From the NCBI RefSeq assembly GCF_021555155.1, contig NZ_JAKGBU010000010.1, positions 1 through 64,000 on the forward strand: DNA of 64,000 bases, written 5' to 3'. Shown here in pieces: positions 52,749 to 60,715 of this stretch; the first letter of the stretch is position 1, and every line of letters starts with the position of its first letter. The notes under the pieces were generated by a model. The model saw nothing but the letters and a program-made list of their open reading frames with translations, had not been told where the DNA came from and did not search any database. This stretch comes from Rhizobium alarense (GTDB lineage: Bacteria > Pseudomonadota > Alphaproteobacteria > Rhizobiales > Rhizobiaceae). Position numbers and translations under genes: made by a program.

Positions 52749-52810
52749 AACTTCGGTGGCTGTTTCTTGTTTTTTGTTGTCCCGCCCGAAGCGGGAGTGG
52801 CGCCGTCGCC

Positions 52811-52888
52811 TCAAATGAAAAGCATCGTGGCGACGAAGAGGAACGCTGCACTGATCATCAGAACATTCAAGGAATGTGTGAGTCCCAT
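52811..52888 (-). CDS. 25-residue single-pass membrane protein
   Basis: ATG at 52888 reads 25 codons to TGA at 52811: MGLTHSLNVLMISAAFLFVATMLFI. AAGGAGGT sits six bases before the ATG, the strongest ribosome site in the window, on the minus strand. The peptide is one hydrophobic helix (about residues 7-25) after a short polar N-terminus, like small membrane proteins such as YnhF. It is too short for routine gene finders. The 12-base-pair hairpin after metF lies about 70 bases downstream and could end its transcript. Function unknown. Confidence 0.75.
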   Translation of the reverse strand: MGLTHSLNVLMISAAFLFVATMLFI

Positions 52889-53167
52889 GGCTTACCTCCT
52901 TGCGTTACGGGGCGGATATTACGTCCGTTAAGCCGTCCTTGAAAAGCCGATATTGTGCTGCACTGCGGAAACCCCCACGGGCATGTGCGTTTTCCACATG
53001 GATAAGTATTTGATATATAATGAGTAATTTTCTCGTCACAAATTTTTCCCACTACCGCCGCTTTGGTTAATGCGTGCAAAGTGCATTCCTAAACGGCACA
53101 GCACTTCACCGGTTCCAATGTCCTGAAATAATTCGTGATTCGGTTTTCGCGCCGTGCCGGACGCGTG
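52889..53167. other. Intergenic region between small membrane protein and DMT transporter
   Basis: No gene of either strand is evident. An AT-rich patch at about 53005-53045 (with TATAAT at 53016 on the plus strand) contrasts with the GC-rich surroundings and may carry the promoter of the small minus-strand gene. No hairpin of note. Confidence 0.4.
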
Positions 53168-54100
53168 TCAGCGCCGAAACAGCCGTCCGTCGAGGACGAC
53201 CAGGCCGGCGAGCACGAGCACCATGCCGGCTGCCGCCGAGAGGCTGATTTGCTCTCCGAGCAGGACGACACCGGCAAGGATTGCGCTCGGCGGCACGAGG
53301 AGCGTCACGAGGGACGTGTTGGTGGCGCCTGCCTGCGCCATGATGCGGAAGAACAGGATATAGGCAAAGGCGGTGGAGACGAGGGCAAGCGCCAGCACGC
53401 AGGCGAGCGCGCCGGCAGACGGCACCGGCAGGCTCCACGGCGTATCGAGCGTGAGGGCAACCGGCAGCATCAGGATGGTCGATGCGGTGAGCTGTCCCGT
53501 GGCGGTGACGGGCGGCGGTATGTCGCGGAAGCGTTTGCCGTAGGTGCCGGCAAGTCCGTAGCTCGCAGCTGCGGCAAGCGGCAGCAACACCGCCCAGAGC
53601 GGCGGCCCGTCCGTTCCCCCGGCAAGCGGTGCCAGCGCACTCGGCCCGATCAGCACCACTGTTCCGGCAAAGCCCAGAAGACAGCCCGCGATCTTGGCGG
53701 GCGTCATCTTCTCGTCCTCCGTCAGCCGGTTGGCGATGAGCACGGTGAAGATCGGCGTCGTCGCATTGAGGATCGCGGCAAGCCCGGCGCCGATTTGCGT
53801 CTGGCCGGTGAAGATCATCATGTGGGGCAGGGCGTTGTTGAAGAGGCCCATGACGGCGAATTCGCGCCAGCGGGCCGCGAAGATCGGATAGAGGCCGTGG
53901 CGCCCGGCGAGAAAGAGGTGAAGCGCCAGCGCCGCGAGACCGAGGCGCAGCAGGACGAGGGTCGCCGGCGGCACCTCGGCGACCGCGACCTTGGCGAAAA
54001 AGAACGACCCGCCCCAGATCAGCCCGAGGAGGAGGAGAAGCGTCCAGGTGCCGGCGTCCATGAGGGGTTGCGGCCGGACCGCGGGTGTCGTCGAATTCAT
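53168..54100 (-). CDS. DMT-superfamily (EamA) transporter
   Basis: 310 residues with about ten membrane segments in two EamA repeats (LLGLIWGGSFFFAKVAVAEVPPATL near 25; second repeat from SYGLAGTYGKRF near 188). The ATG at 54100 follows GAGGTCAGCAG. Exporter of amino acids or other metabolites; substrate unknown. It is divergent from the antiporter gene. Not closely similar to the EamA protein at 37412. Confidence 0.85.
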   Translation of the reverse strand: MNSTTPAVRPQPLMDAGTWTLLLLLGLIWGGSFFFAKVAVAEVPPATLVLLRLGLAALALHLFLAGRHGLYPIFAARWREFAVMGLFNNALPHMMIFTGQTQIGAGLAAILNATTPIFTVLIANRLTEDEKMTPAKIAGCLLGFAGTVVLIGPSALAPLAGGTDGPPLWAVLLPLAAAASYGLAGTYGKRFRDIPPPVTATGQLTASTILMLPVALTLDTPWSLPVPSAGALACVLALALVSTAFAYILFFRIMAQAGATNTSLVTLLVPPSAILAGVVLLGEQISLSAAAGMVLVLAGLVVLDGRLFRR

Positions 54101-54183
54101 TCTGCTGACCTCTTGCTGCCGCATTCGGGACGTCTGCTTGGCATATCGCGCAAGTTCTTGCGTTGCCACCCGAATTCCGCATC

Positions 54184-55566
54184 ATGGCCGAAATGCACAC
54201 CGACCCGTTCATCACGCACAGCATCGCCGAGTCCGCCGCGCACGGCCCCTCGATGGTCCCGATCGCCCTCGTCATCGGCGTGGCGGCGCTGCTCGGCCTC
54301 CTGTTCCTCTGGCTGCGGCAGCCGCCGCTCGTCGGTTTCATCCTGGCCGGCGTCGCGCTCGGCCCGACGGGACTAGGGGCGATCGGCTCGTCGGAAAACG
54401 TCGCGCTGCTGGCGGAGATGGGCGTGGTCGTCCTCCTCTTCTTCATCGGCATGGAACTGTCGATCAAGGCCTTCATCCTGTCGCTCCGGCAGGCGCTTCT
54501 CGTCGCCGGCAGCCAGATCGCGGTGGCGCTCCTCGTCGGGGCGGCGGCGGGCTATCTCCTGGATTCGACCGTGGCCGAGGCGATCATCCTCGGCTTCATC
54601 TTCGCCATGTCCTCGACGGTGGTCGCGATGAAGATGCTGGACGAGATGGGAGTGCTGCGCGCCGAGGCGGGCCGTATCGCGGTCGGCGTGCTGATCGCGC
54701 AGGACATCGCGGTCGTGCCCATGCTCATCTTCGTCACGAGCCTCGGCGGCGAGGAGACCCGCATTGCGGCGCTCGTCACGAAGACGGTGATTGCCCTCGC
54801 GCTGCTCGGCGGCCTGCTCTGGTGGTTCGGCCGGCACAACAAGCTCCGGATCCCCTTTGCGGAAGCGGTGCAGGACAAGATCGAGATTCTGGCGCTTGGC
54901 TCGCTCGCCATCTGCTTCATCGCGGCGGCGCTCTCCGGTGCCCTCGGGCTTTCGGCTGCCTATGGCGCGTTCCTGTCCGGTCTCGTCGTCGGCAACACCA
55001 ATCTCAGGAGCCGCGTGATCCCGGTCATCGAACCGATCCAGAGCGTATTGCTCGTCGCCTTCTTCCTGTCGATCGGACTGCTGATCGATCTCGACTTCAT
55101 CTGGGGCAACCTTTGGGGCGTGCTCGCGGTGTCGCTCGTCGTCATCGCGGCGAAGACGGTGCTCAACGTCTTCCTGCTGCGGCGGACCGGCGCCTCGCAG
55201 CAGACGGCGCTGGTGGCCGGCCTGTCGATGGCGCAGATCGGCGAGTTCTCCTTCGTCCTGGCGTCCGCCGGGTTCTCGGTCGGCGCGCTCGGCTACGACA
55301 ACTATCGGGTCGCCATCGCCATCACCGCCGTCACCCTGCTTCTGTCGCCGTTCTGGACGGCCGTCATGCATCGGCTGGAGAACATGGCGTCGACGCATCT
55401 CGAGACCTATCGAGAAGCGATCGCCATCGCCTATGCCCGGGAGTTCCAGGTGGTCGGGCGCCAGCGCATCCTGGTCCTGGACGCGGTCTGGGCGGTCAAG
55501 GTGCGCTACAGGGCCGTGCGCAAGGCGCTGCGCAAGGGGCGCCGGCAACGGCACCAGGAGCTTTGA
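54184..55566 (+). CDS. Monovalent cation:proton antiporter, KefB/CPA2 family
   Basis: 460 residues with about twelve membrane segments to residue 400. CPA2 features include the acidic membrane site in VLIAQDIAVVPML near residue 173, GIGMELS-like LLFFIGMELSIKAF near 90 and AAYGAFLSGLVVGNTNLR near 258. The C-terminal TrkA-N domain of long KefB/KefC proteins is missing; only about 60 basic residues follow the last segment. Likely a potassium or sodium/proton antiporter. Start at 54184 is chosen; 54193 is also possible. Confidence 0.85.
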   Translation: MAEMHTDPFITHSIAESAAHGPSMVPIALVIGVAALLGLLFLWLRQPPLVGFILAGVALGPTGLGAIGSSENVALLAEMGVVVLLFFIGMELSIKAFILSLRQALLVAGSQIAVALLVGAAAGYLLDSTVAEAIILGFIFAMSSTVVAMKMLDEMGVLRAEAGRIAVGVLIAQDIAVVPMLIFVTSLGGEETRIAALVTKTVIALALLGGLLWWFGRHNKLRIPFAEAVQDKIEILALGSLAICFIAAALSGALGLSAAYGAFLSGLVVGNTNLRSRVIPVIEPIQSVLLVAFFLSIGLLIDLDFIWGNLWGVLAVSLVVIAAKTVLNVFLLRRTGASQQTALVAGLSMAQIGEFSFVLASAGFSVGALGYDNYRVAIAITAVTLLLSPFWTAVMHRLENMASTHLETYREAIAIAYAREFQVVGRQRILVLDAVWAVKVRYRAVRKALRKGRRQRHQEL

Positions 55567-55586
55567 AGCGCCTGCTGCCGATGCCG

Positions 55587-56780
55587 TCAGAGCGCATTGA
55601 GAAGCGCGGGGGTTGCCCAGCCGTCGGCCGGCACGCCGAGCCGCAACTGCTCCTTCTGGATCGCAGCACGGGTGCCCGATCCGAGAATGCCGTCGATCTT
55701 GCCGACGTCATGGCCGAGGCCCTGCAGCTTTACCTGAAGCGCCTTCATCTGCTCGTCGCCGAGACCCTGCTCGGGCTCGCCCCTGGCATAAGGCGGCGCG
55801 CCGGCGAGCCGCGTCGCGAAATAGGCGGCCGACGTCGTGTAGATGAAGGACTGGTTCCATTCGAGGTAGATGTTGAAGTTCGGGTAGGTGATGAAGGCCG
55901 GCCCCATTCGGCCCTGCGGCAGAACCAGCGAGGCGCCGAGGCTGGCAAAGGAGGTGTCGCCGTCGCGCGGCGCGACGCCAAGGGCAAACCAGTCGCCGGC
56001 GGTCATGCCGGGCTGCAGGCCGGTCTTCTCGAAAGGCAGGCTCTCGGGCAGTGTCACTTCCTGGATCCAGGGCTCGCCGCGCTTGAAGCCGAGATGCTGG
56101 ATAAATTTGGCAGCGGTCAGGATGGCATCCGGCGAGCTTGCCTTGACGTTGACATGGCCATCGCCGTCGCCGTCCACGCCAAAGGCGATGATGTCCTCGG
56201 GCAGCATCTGCACCTGGCCGACTTCGCCGGCCCAGGCGCCCGTCGTGCCGCGCGGGTCGAGGTCGCCGTGCTCGACCATGCGGATGGCGGCGATGAGCTG
56301 CGGACGGAAAAGCTCGGGGCGACGGCAGTCATGCGCAAGCGTCACCAGGGCGTTGCGCGTGTTGAAATCGCCCTGCACGACGCCGAAGTCGGTTTCCATC
56401 GCCCAGAAGGCGGCGATGACGGGACCGGGCACGCCGAATTCCTGTTCGGCGCGCTGGAAGACCGACGAAAGCTCGTTGAGCTTGGCGCGGCCGATGTCGA
56501 GGCGCGCCTGGCTTACCGTCCGGCGGGAAAACTCGAGGAAGGTCTGGCGGAACACGCCTTGCGCGCGGTCGCGCGACAGCACCTTCTGGTCGATCGCGGC
56601 GCCGGCAAGCGCCTGGTCGACGGCCGCCGCGGGGATGCCGGCGGCGACCGCCTCGGCCCTGACGCCGGCAAGAAAGGTCTGCAGATCGCCGCCGCAGGCA
56701 GGGCTTTGCGCCCATGCGGACCCCGCTGAAAGCAGGGCCAGCGTCGCTGCCGCCAACGTAAGGATGCGCGCTTTGGCCAT
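55587..56780 (-). CDS. Lytic murein transglycosylase, MltB family
   Basis: 397 residues with a signal peptide (cleavage after AWA near residue 24). The SLT_2 domain has catalytic Glu129 in AFWAMETDFG, with WAGEVGQVQMLPEDI near 185 and HVNVKASSPDAI near 212. A C-terminal PG_binding_1 domain follows (about 335-395, LQGLGHDVGKIDGILGSGTRAA). The enzyme cleaves the glycan strand with anhydro-sugar formation. It has no lipobox, so it is likely a free periplasmic form. Confidence 0.9.
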   Translation of the reverse strand: MAKARILTLAAATLALLSAGSAWAQSPACGGDLQTFLAGVRAEAVAAGIPAAAVDQALAGAAIDQKVLSRDRAQGVFRQTFLEFSRRTVSQARLDIGRAKLNELSSVFQRAEQEFGVPGPVIAAFWAMETDFGVVQGDFNTRNALVTLAHDCRRPELFRPQLIAAIRMVEHGDLDPRGTTGAWAGEVGQVQMLPEDIIAFGVDGDGDGHVNVKASSPDAILTAAKFIQHLGFKRGEPWIQEVTLPESLPFEKTGLQPGMTAGDWFALGVAPRDGDTSFASLGASLVLPQGRMGPAFITYPNFNIYLEWNQSFIYTTSAAYFATRLAGAPPYARGEPEQGLGDEQMKALQVKLQGLGHDVGKIDGILGSGTRAAIQKEQLRLGVPADGWATPALLNAL

Positions 56781-56902
56781 CGGATGCTCCGTAATGAGGG
56801 GTTGTGGTCCGGCTCTCTCAGAAGATTGTGACCGAAGCAAGAAAAAGATGAGGATGCGTTGTTCTTTCGGGTGTCTCCGACGCCGGCCGGCGATCGACGC
56901 TG

Positions 56903-57682
56903 CTACTTTGTGTAGGCCGTCATCCATTTCTGCCAGGACTTGGGCGACCCTGCGAAGACATTGATGTCGGTGTCTCCCGAAATGCCCGGCACCACACCGG
57001 TCGACGTATATTGCCAGAATGCCCAGCGCCGCGTGGCGTAGATGTTTTCCGGATGGTCGGCGACCGAACGAAGCCAGAAGTGATGGCCCTCGAAATGACC
57101 GACGAGATTGTCGCGGTGGAAATCGACCGTCGTGTAGATGATCGGCCGCTTGCCGTAGTGCGCCTCCAGCCGGTCGAGGAAACGCTGCAATTCGCTTCGC
57201 ACGGTTGCCGGGTCGGGTCGCGTCTTGCAGGTCGGCGAATGGCTGTTCCATTCGGCATCGAGTACCGGCGGCAGTTGCACCGCTTCCCTGGGCACGTTGC
57301 GGATGAACCAGTCCGCCTGGTCGTCCGCCGTCGAGCAGAAATAGTAGAAGTGGTAGGCGGCGGTGGGGATGCCGGCCGCCCGCGCGCCGCGCCAGTAGTC
57401 ATGGAACCGTGCATCCAGTCGGTCCGTGCCTTCCGTCGACTTGGCGAAGACGAAGGAAACGCCGGACGTCCTCACCGCCTGCCAGTCGATGTCGCCGTTC
57501 CATTTGGAGACGTCGATGCCGTGGATAGGGTGGTTGTGCGGCGTGCGGGCGCCGAAATCCTGCGGATCCTTGTCCTCGAAGCGCGGCGGGATCGCGGCGG
57601 TGGATACGAGATCGTAATCGGTGGTCGAGCACGCGGCCGCAAGAAGGGCGAGGGGCAGGAGTGCCAGAATCAGCCGACGCAT
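56903..57682 (-). CDS. GH25 family lysozyme, putative lipoprotein
   Basis: 259 residues. The signal sequence ends in LLAAACST with Cys18, a lipobox-like site (Ala at -3 is less usual than Leu). The GH25 domain runs from HGIDVSKWNGDIDW near residue 53, with catalytic pair in VLDAEW near 138 and YTTVDFHRDN near 178, to WQYTSTGVVPG near 230. It is an N-acetylmuramidase. Located right after the MltB-type gene on the same strand, so the two may work together in wall turnover. Confidence 0.87.
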   Translation of the reverse strand: MRRLILALLPLALLAAACSTTDYDLVSTAAIPPRFEDKDPQDFGARTPHNHPIHGIDVSKWNGDIDWQAVRTSGVSFVFAKSTEGTDRLDARFHDYWRGARAAGIPTAAYHFYYFCSTADDQADWFIRNVPREAVQLPPVLDAEWNSHSPTCKTRPDPATVRSELQRFLDRLEAHYGKRPIIYTTVDFHRDNLVGHFEGHHFWLRSVADHPENIYATRRWAFWQYTSTGVVPGISGDTDINVFAGSPKSWQKWMTAYTK

Positions 57683-57831
57683 GAATGTCCCGTGTCTTAG
57701 ATCGTTCTGATAGTGCCTGACACGGGCGCATCGGTAAAGGGGCCGCACGCCTTGCGCGAACCCTTGCGGGAACAACCTGGGATCAATCTGCTGCGGGGCG
57801 AACGGGGAGGCTCGCCTGCCTCCCCGAAGGA

Positions 57832-58482
57832 TCAGAACTTCCAGCTGACGCCCATCATGACGGCATTGCTGTCGAGATCCGTCTTGACGCCGTTGATGCG
57901 CTTGTCCTGGTAGTCGGTGTAGCGGTATTCGAGCCTGCCCGTCATGTTGTCGGTGATGGCGTGCTCGACGCCGGCGCCGATCGTCCAGCCATGCAGTGTC
58001 TTCGAATCGTCGTCGCCGGTCGTGCGGTTCGTGACCTCCGCGTTGGTAAAGGCCCAGCCGCCCGTCGCATAGAGAAGCGTGCGGTCGAAGGCGTAACCCG
58101 CACGGGCGCGAACGGAGCCGCCCCATTCCGTCTGTGCTTCGTAGGGCGTGCCGGCAACGCCGAAGCGCTGGTCGTTGAAGTCGTGCTTGATGTCGGCTTC
58201 GACGCCACCGACCCAGTTTCCGCTCTGGTAGTTGTAGCCGGCATGCAGCCCGGCGAGCCAGCCGTCGAGACTGGGATCGGACGAGGCGCCGCCGGCGCTG
58301 AAATCGCCGTCCGTCCAGCCGTAGCCGACGTTGCCGCCGACATAGAAGCCGTTCCAGTCGTAGATGCCGCTTACCTCGGTGATCGGCGCCTCGGTGGGCG
58401 GTTCGGCAACCGCCATATCGGCGGCGCGCGCTGACAGCGTCGTTGCGGCGAGCATCGCCGTGCCGAACAATAGGAATTTCAT
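57832..58482 (-). CDS. Outer-membrane beta-barrel protein, Omp25/Omp31-like
   Basis: 216 residues. Signal peptide about 1-20 (cleavage after ARA). The mature part starts with DMAVAEPP and GFYVGGNVGYGWTDGDF near 54, alternates hydrophobic and polar residues in eight or so strands, and ends in MMGVSWKF with a terminal Phe, the usual outer-membrane insertion signal. This matches the Rhizobiales Omp25/31 porin-like family (OMP_b-brl). Structural role or small-solute channel. Confidence 0.88.
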   Translation of the reverse strand: MKFLLFGTAMLAATTLSARAADMAVAEPPTEAPITEVSGIYDWNGFYVGGNVGYGWTDGDFSAGGASSDPSLDGWLAGLHAGYNYQSGNWVGGVEADIKHDFNDQRFGVAGTPYEAQTEWGGSVRARAGYAFDRTLLYATGGWAFTNAEVTNRTTGDDDSKTLHGWTIGAGVEHAITDNMTGRLEYRYTDYQDKRINGVKTDLDSNAVMMGVSWKF

Positions 58483-58660
58483 GGCATGTCTCCTGTGCAA
58501 TTCGGCATCCCACGCCGTCCGCTGGACGGTAAAGAACTCCGGGTGCCTTCGGTCGCAAGTCGCGCGGGAATGAACTCCCCCGCGATGTCGCCGGAACGCG
58601 CGGAATGCGATCCGGTTCCGCGAACAGGACTAGGTGATGATTGCCACCGAAAGAGGGCCG

Positions 58661-59332
58661 TCAGATCGCTCGCGCAATCGTGATCGTCGCGACCCAGGCG
58701 TAGCCGCCGGCCACCTTGCGGAAATCCAGTGCCGCGCCGCGGCGGGACGCGGCCGCTTCGAGCACGGATTTGAGGCCGGCGCGCGGCGTGACGTGGAACC
58801 TGGAGAGCCAGAGATGCAGCGAGCGGCGGAACGCCGCCGGCAGATTCTCCTGCTGGCCGAAATCGACGACATGCAGCGATCCGCCGGGATTGAGTGCATC
58901 GACCGCGCGATCGATGGCCTGCTCCCAGTCGGGGATCATGGAGAGGGCGTAGGAGACGACGATTCGGTCGAACCCGCTGACGCCGAAGTCCGACGCAGTG
59001 AAGGTCGTCGCGTCGAGGACCCGCAGGCCGGGCAGGCGGGCGCGGCCGGAAAACTTCCGCTCGGCCGTTGCCAGCATCTCCGCGGATATGTCGAAGCCGA
59101 AGAGGCGCGCCCCGGGGTAGCGGCGCGCGATCTTCTCAAGGTTGCGGCCCGTTCCGCAGGCGACCTCGAGAACGCTGCCGCCCGCCGGCGGCGCGAGGCG
59201 GGCGATCACGCCGTCCCGGCCGAGCAGGTAATATTTCCGCGTCGCATCGTAGATGTGGCGCTGGTAGCGATACATGCGGTCCATGCGGCGAGCATGTGCC
59301 GCATCGATGGGGGCCGGGTCCGGAAGCGCCAT
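58661..59332 (-). CDS. btaB: Betaine lipid N-methyltransferase BtaB
   Basis: 223 residues with a class I SAM-methyltransferase fold: motif I SVLEVACGTGRNLEKIARRYP near 53, DRMYRYQRHIYDATRKYYLLGRD at about 18-40 typical of BtaB, and a motif IV-like IVVSYALSMIPDWEQAI near 122. BtaB methylates the amino group of diacylglyceryl-homoserine three times to give DGTS. It starts two bases after the btaA stop. This pair replaces phospholipids under phosphate starvation in Rhizobium and Rhodobacter. Confidence 0.93.
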   Translation of the reverse strand: MALPDPAPIDAAHARRMDRMYRYQRHIYDATRKYYLLGRDGVIARLAPPAGGSVLEVACGTGRNLEKIARRYPGARLFGFDISAEMLATAERKFSGRARLPGLRVLDATTFTASDFGVSGFDRIVVSYALSMIPDWEQAIDRAVDALNPGGSLHVVDFGQQENLPAAFRRSLHLWLSRFHVTPRAGLKSVLEAAASRRGAALDFRKVAGGYAWVATITIARAI

Positions 59333-59334
59333 CG

Positions 59335-60582
59335 TCAGCCCTTCTTGCGATAGATGTGGAAGCCGCCGTAGATCGCCGACCGGTCGCGCGCGCCGAGCGC
59401 ACGCGACCGGTCGCGGTCGTAGTCCCACAGGTCGAGCACTGCTCCGGAGACCCGGCCCTCGAGGATGCTGGCTTCGGCGGCCGTGCGGAAGATCACGATT
59501 GCGCCGTCGGTTGCCGTGCGGCTGATCTCGCTCCACAATGCATTGAGCTGCGCGTCGGTCATCCAGTCCTGTGCGTCGAGCAGGACGAAGCGGTCGACGG
59601 AGTTCGCCGGCTTGCCGGCAAGCAGCTCGGTGAAGTTCGCATGGTGCACCGCGACATTGGTGCTGTTGTCGCGGATGCGTTCGTAATTCGCTTCCGCGAG
59701 ATAGTCCGGCAGGCTGCCCTCGTGCGGCAGCGGATAGCGGCGTGCGAAGGCCTGCCAGGCGAAATAGTTGTCGCGCAGCGGGAAATGGCAGGTGAGCTTT
59801 TCGAGCCGCTGGCGCAGCACCGGGGCCAGTGACTTGCCGTCGCTGAGGCTCGCCAGTTCGTCGAACTGCTGCGGCGGAATACCGAGGCCGAAGAGCGACG
59901 CCTTGCGGGAGGTCATCCAGCGGATGAGCGGCCGGTCGAAGAGCGGCGCGATGCGGGTGTCGAAGAACTGCCGCTGCTCGCGCATCGAGCGCGTCTCGGC
60001 AAATTCCCGCGGATCGACGCCATGCAGCCGCGCCATCACGTGGCCGAGGGTGATGAAGCGGCCGAGCAGGCCGGTGCGATAGATGTTCCGGTTGAAGACG
60101 CCGATGCGCCGGCGGCCGAAGAGGTCGCGGCTGCTCCAGTACTGCTGCGTCGCGGCGTCGAGCTTCGGCTCGATGAAGAGCTCGTAGGTCTGGCGGTTGG
60201 TGACCGTGACTTGGCCGGACAGGAAACGCACGACATCCGCGTGGGACGGCATGTGGCGGAAGACCGCAAGCTTCAGGCGATTGAGCGCGATGTGGTGCGG
60301 ATTGAGGTCGACGACGTCGATGCGGGCCGGCGAGCGGCTGAGATAGGCGAGCATGTTGCAGCCGCCTGAACCGATGGTCACGATGCGGTGGCCGGGGGCG
60401 AGCGCCATGGCATCGATGTCGACGGCCGGATCCTCCCATATCTGCGGATAGACGAGACCCGAGAAAAGCAGCCCGAAGAGGCGTTCGGAAAGGCCGCTCG
60501 CCGAGAGCGGCTTGTGCTGGAGCAGCGCTGTCTTCAGTTTCCGGTTCTTGCGGTAGCCGGCATCGGGTGCGAGTTCGGTCAT
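59335..60582 (-). CDS. btaA: S-adenosylmethionine:diacylglycerol 3-amino-3-carboxypropyltransferase BtaA
   Basis: 415 residues, the usual BtaA length. VYPQIWEDPAVDIDAMAL near residue 45, RIVTIGSGGCNMLAYLSR near 66 with the SAM-binding loop, and DVVDLNPHHIALNRLKLAVFR near 89 match BtaA. It moves the 3-amino-3-carboxypropyl part of SAM to diacylglycerol. The frame is open upstream of 60582, but only this ATG gives the family N-terminus. A Pho-box-like site is 45 bases upstream. Confidence 0.94.
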   Translation of the reverse strand: MTELAPDAGYRKNRKLKTALLQHKPLSASGLSERLFGLLFSGLVYPQIWEDPAVDIDAMALAPGHRIVTIGSGGCNMLAYLSRSPARIDVVDLNPHHIALNRLKLAVFRHMPSHADVVRFLSGQVTVTNRQTYELFIEPKLDAATQQYWSSRDLFGRRRIGVFNRNIYRTGLLGRFITLGHVMARLHGVDPREFAETRSMREQRQFFDTRIAPLFDRPLIRWMTSRKASLFGLGIPPQQFDELASLSDGKSLAPVLRQRLEKLTCHFPLRDNYFAWQAFARRYPLPHEGSLPDYLAEANYERIRDNSTNVAVHHANFTELLAGKPANSVDRFVLLDAQDWMTDAQLNALWSEISRTATDGAIVIFRTAAEASILEGRVSGAVLDLWDYDRDRSRALGARDRSAIYGGFHIYRKKG

Positions 60583-60626
60583 GGCGGTGTCATCCCCTGA
60601 GGTTTCGGCTGCATTAGCCGCTTCGC

Positions 60627-60644
60627 GCAACAGTTTGATGACGT
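60627..60644 (-). promoter_or_regulatory. Candidate Pho box upstream of btaA
   Basis: Read on the minus strand, ACGTCATCAAACTGTTGC matches the Pho-box consensus CTGTCATAAATCTGTCAC at 12 of 18 positions, with GTCAT and CTGT half-sites 11 bases apart. It lies 45 bases before the btaA start, where PhoB activates btaAB in other rhizobia. Confidence 0.45.
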
Positions 60645-60715
60645 GGCCTGGGGACTGCCGGAACGACGAACGCGCCGGCAATGCCGACGCGTTCGCGATG
60701 GGAGGATGGCATCGA

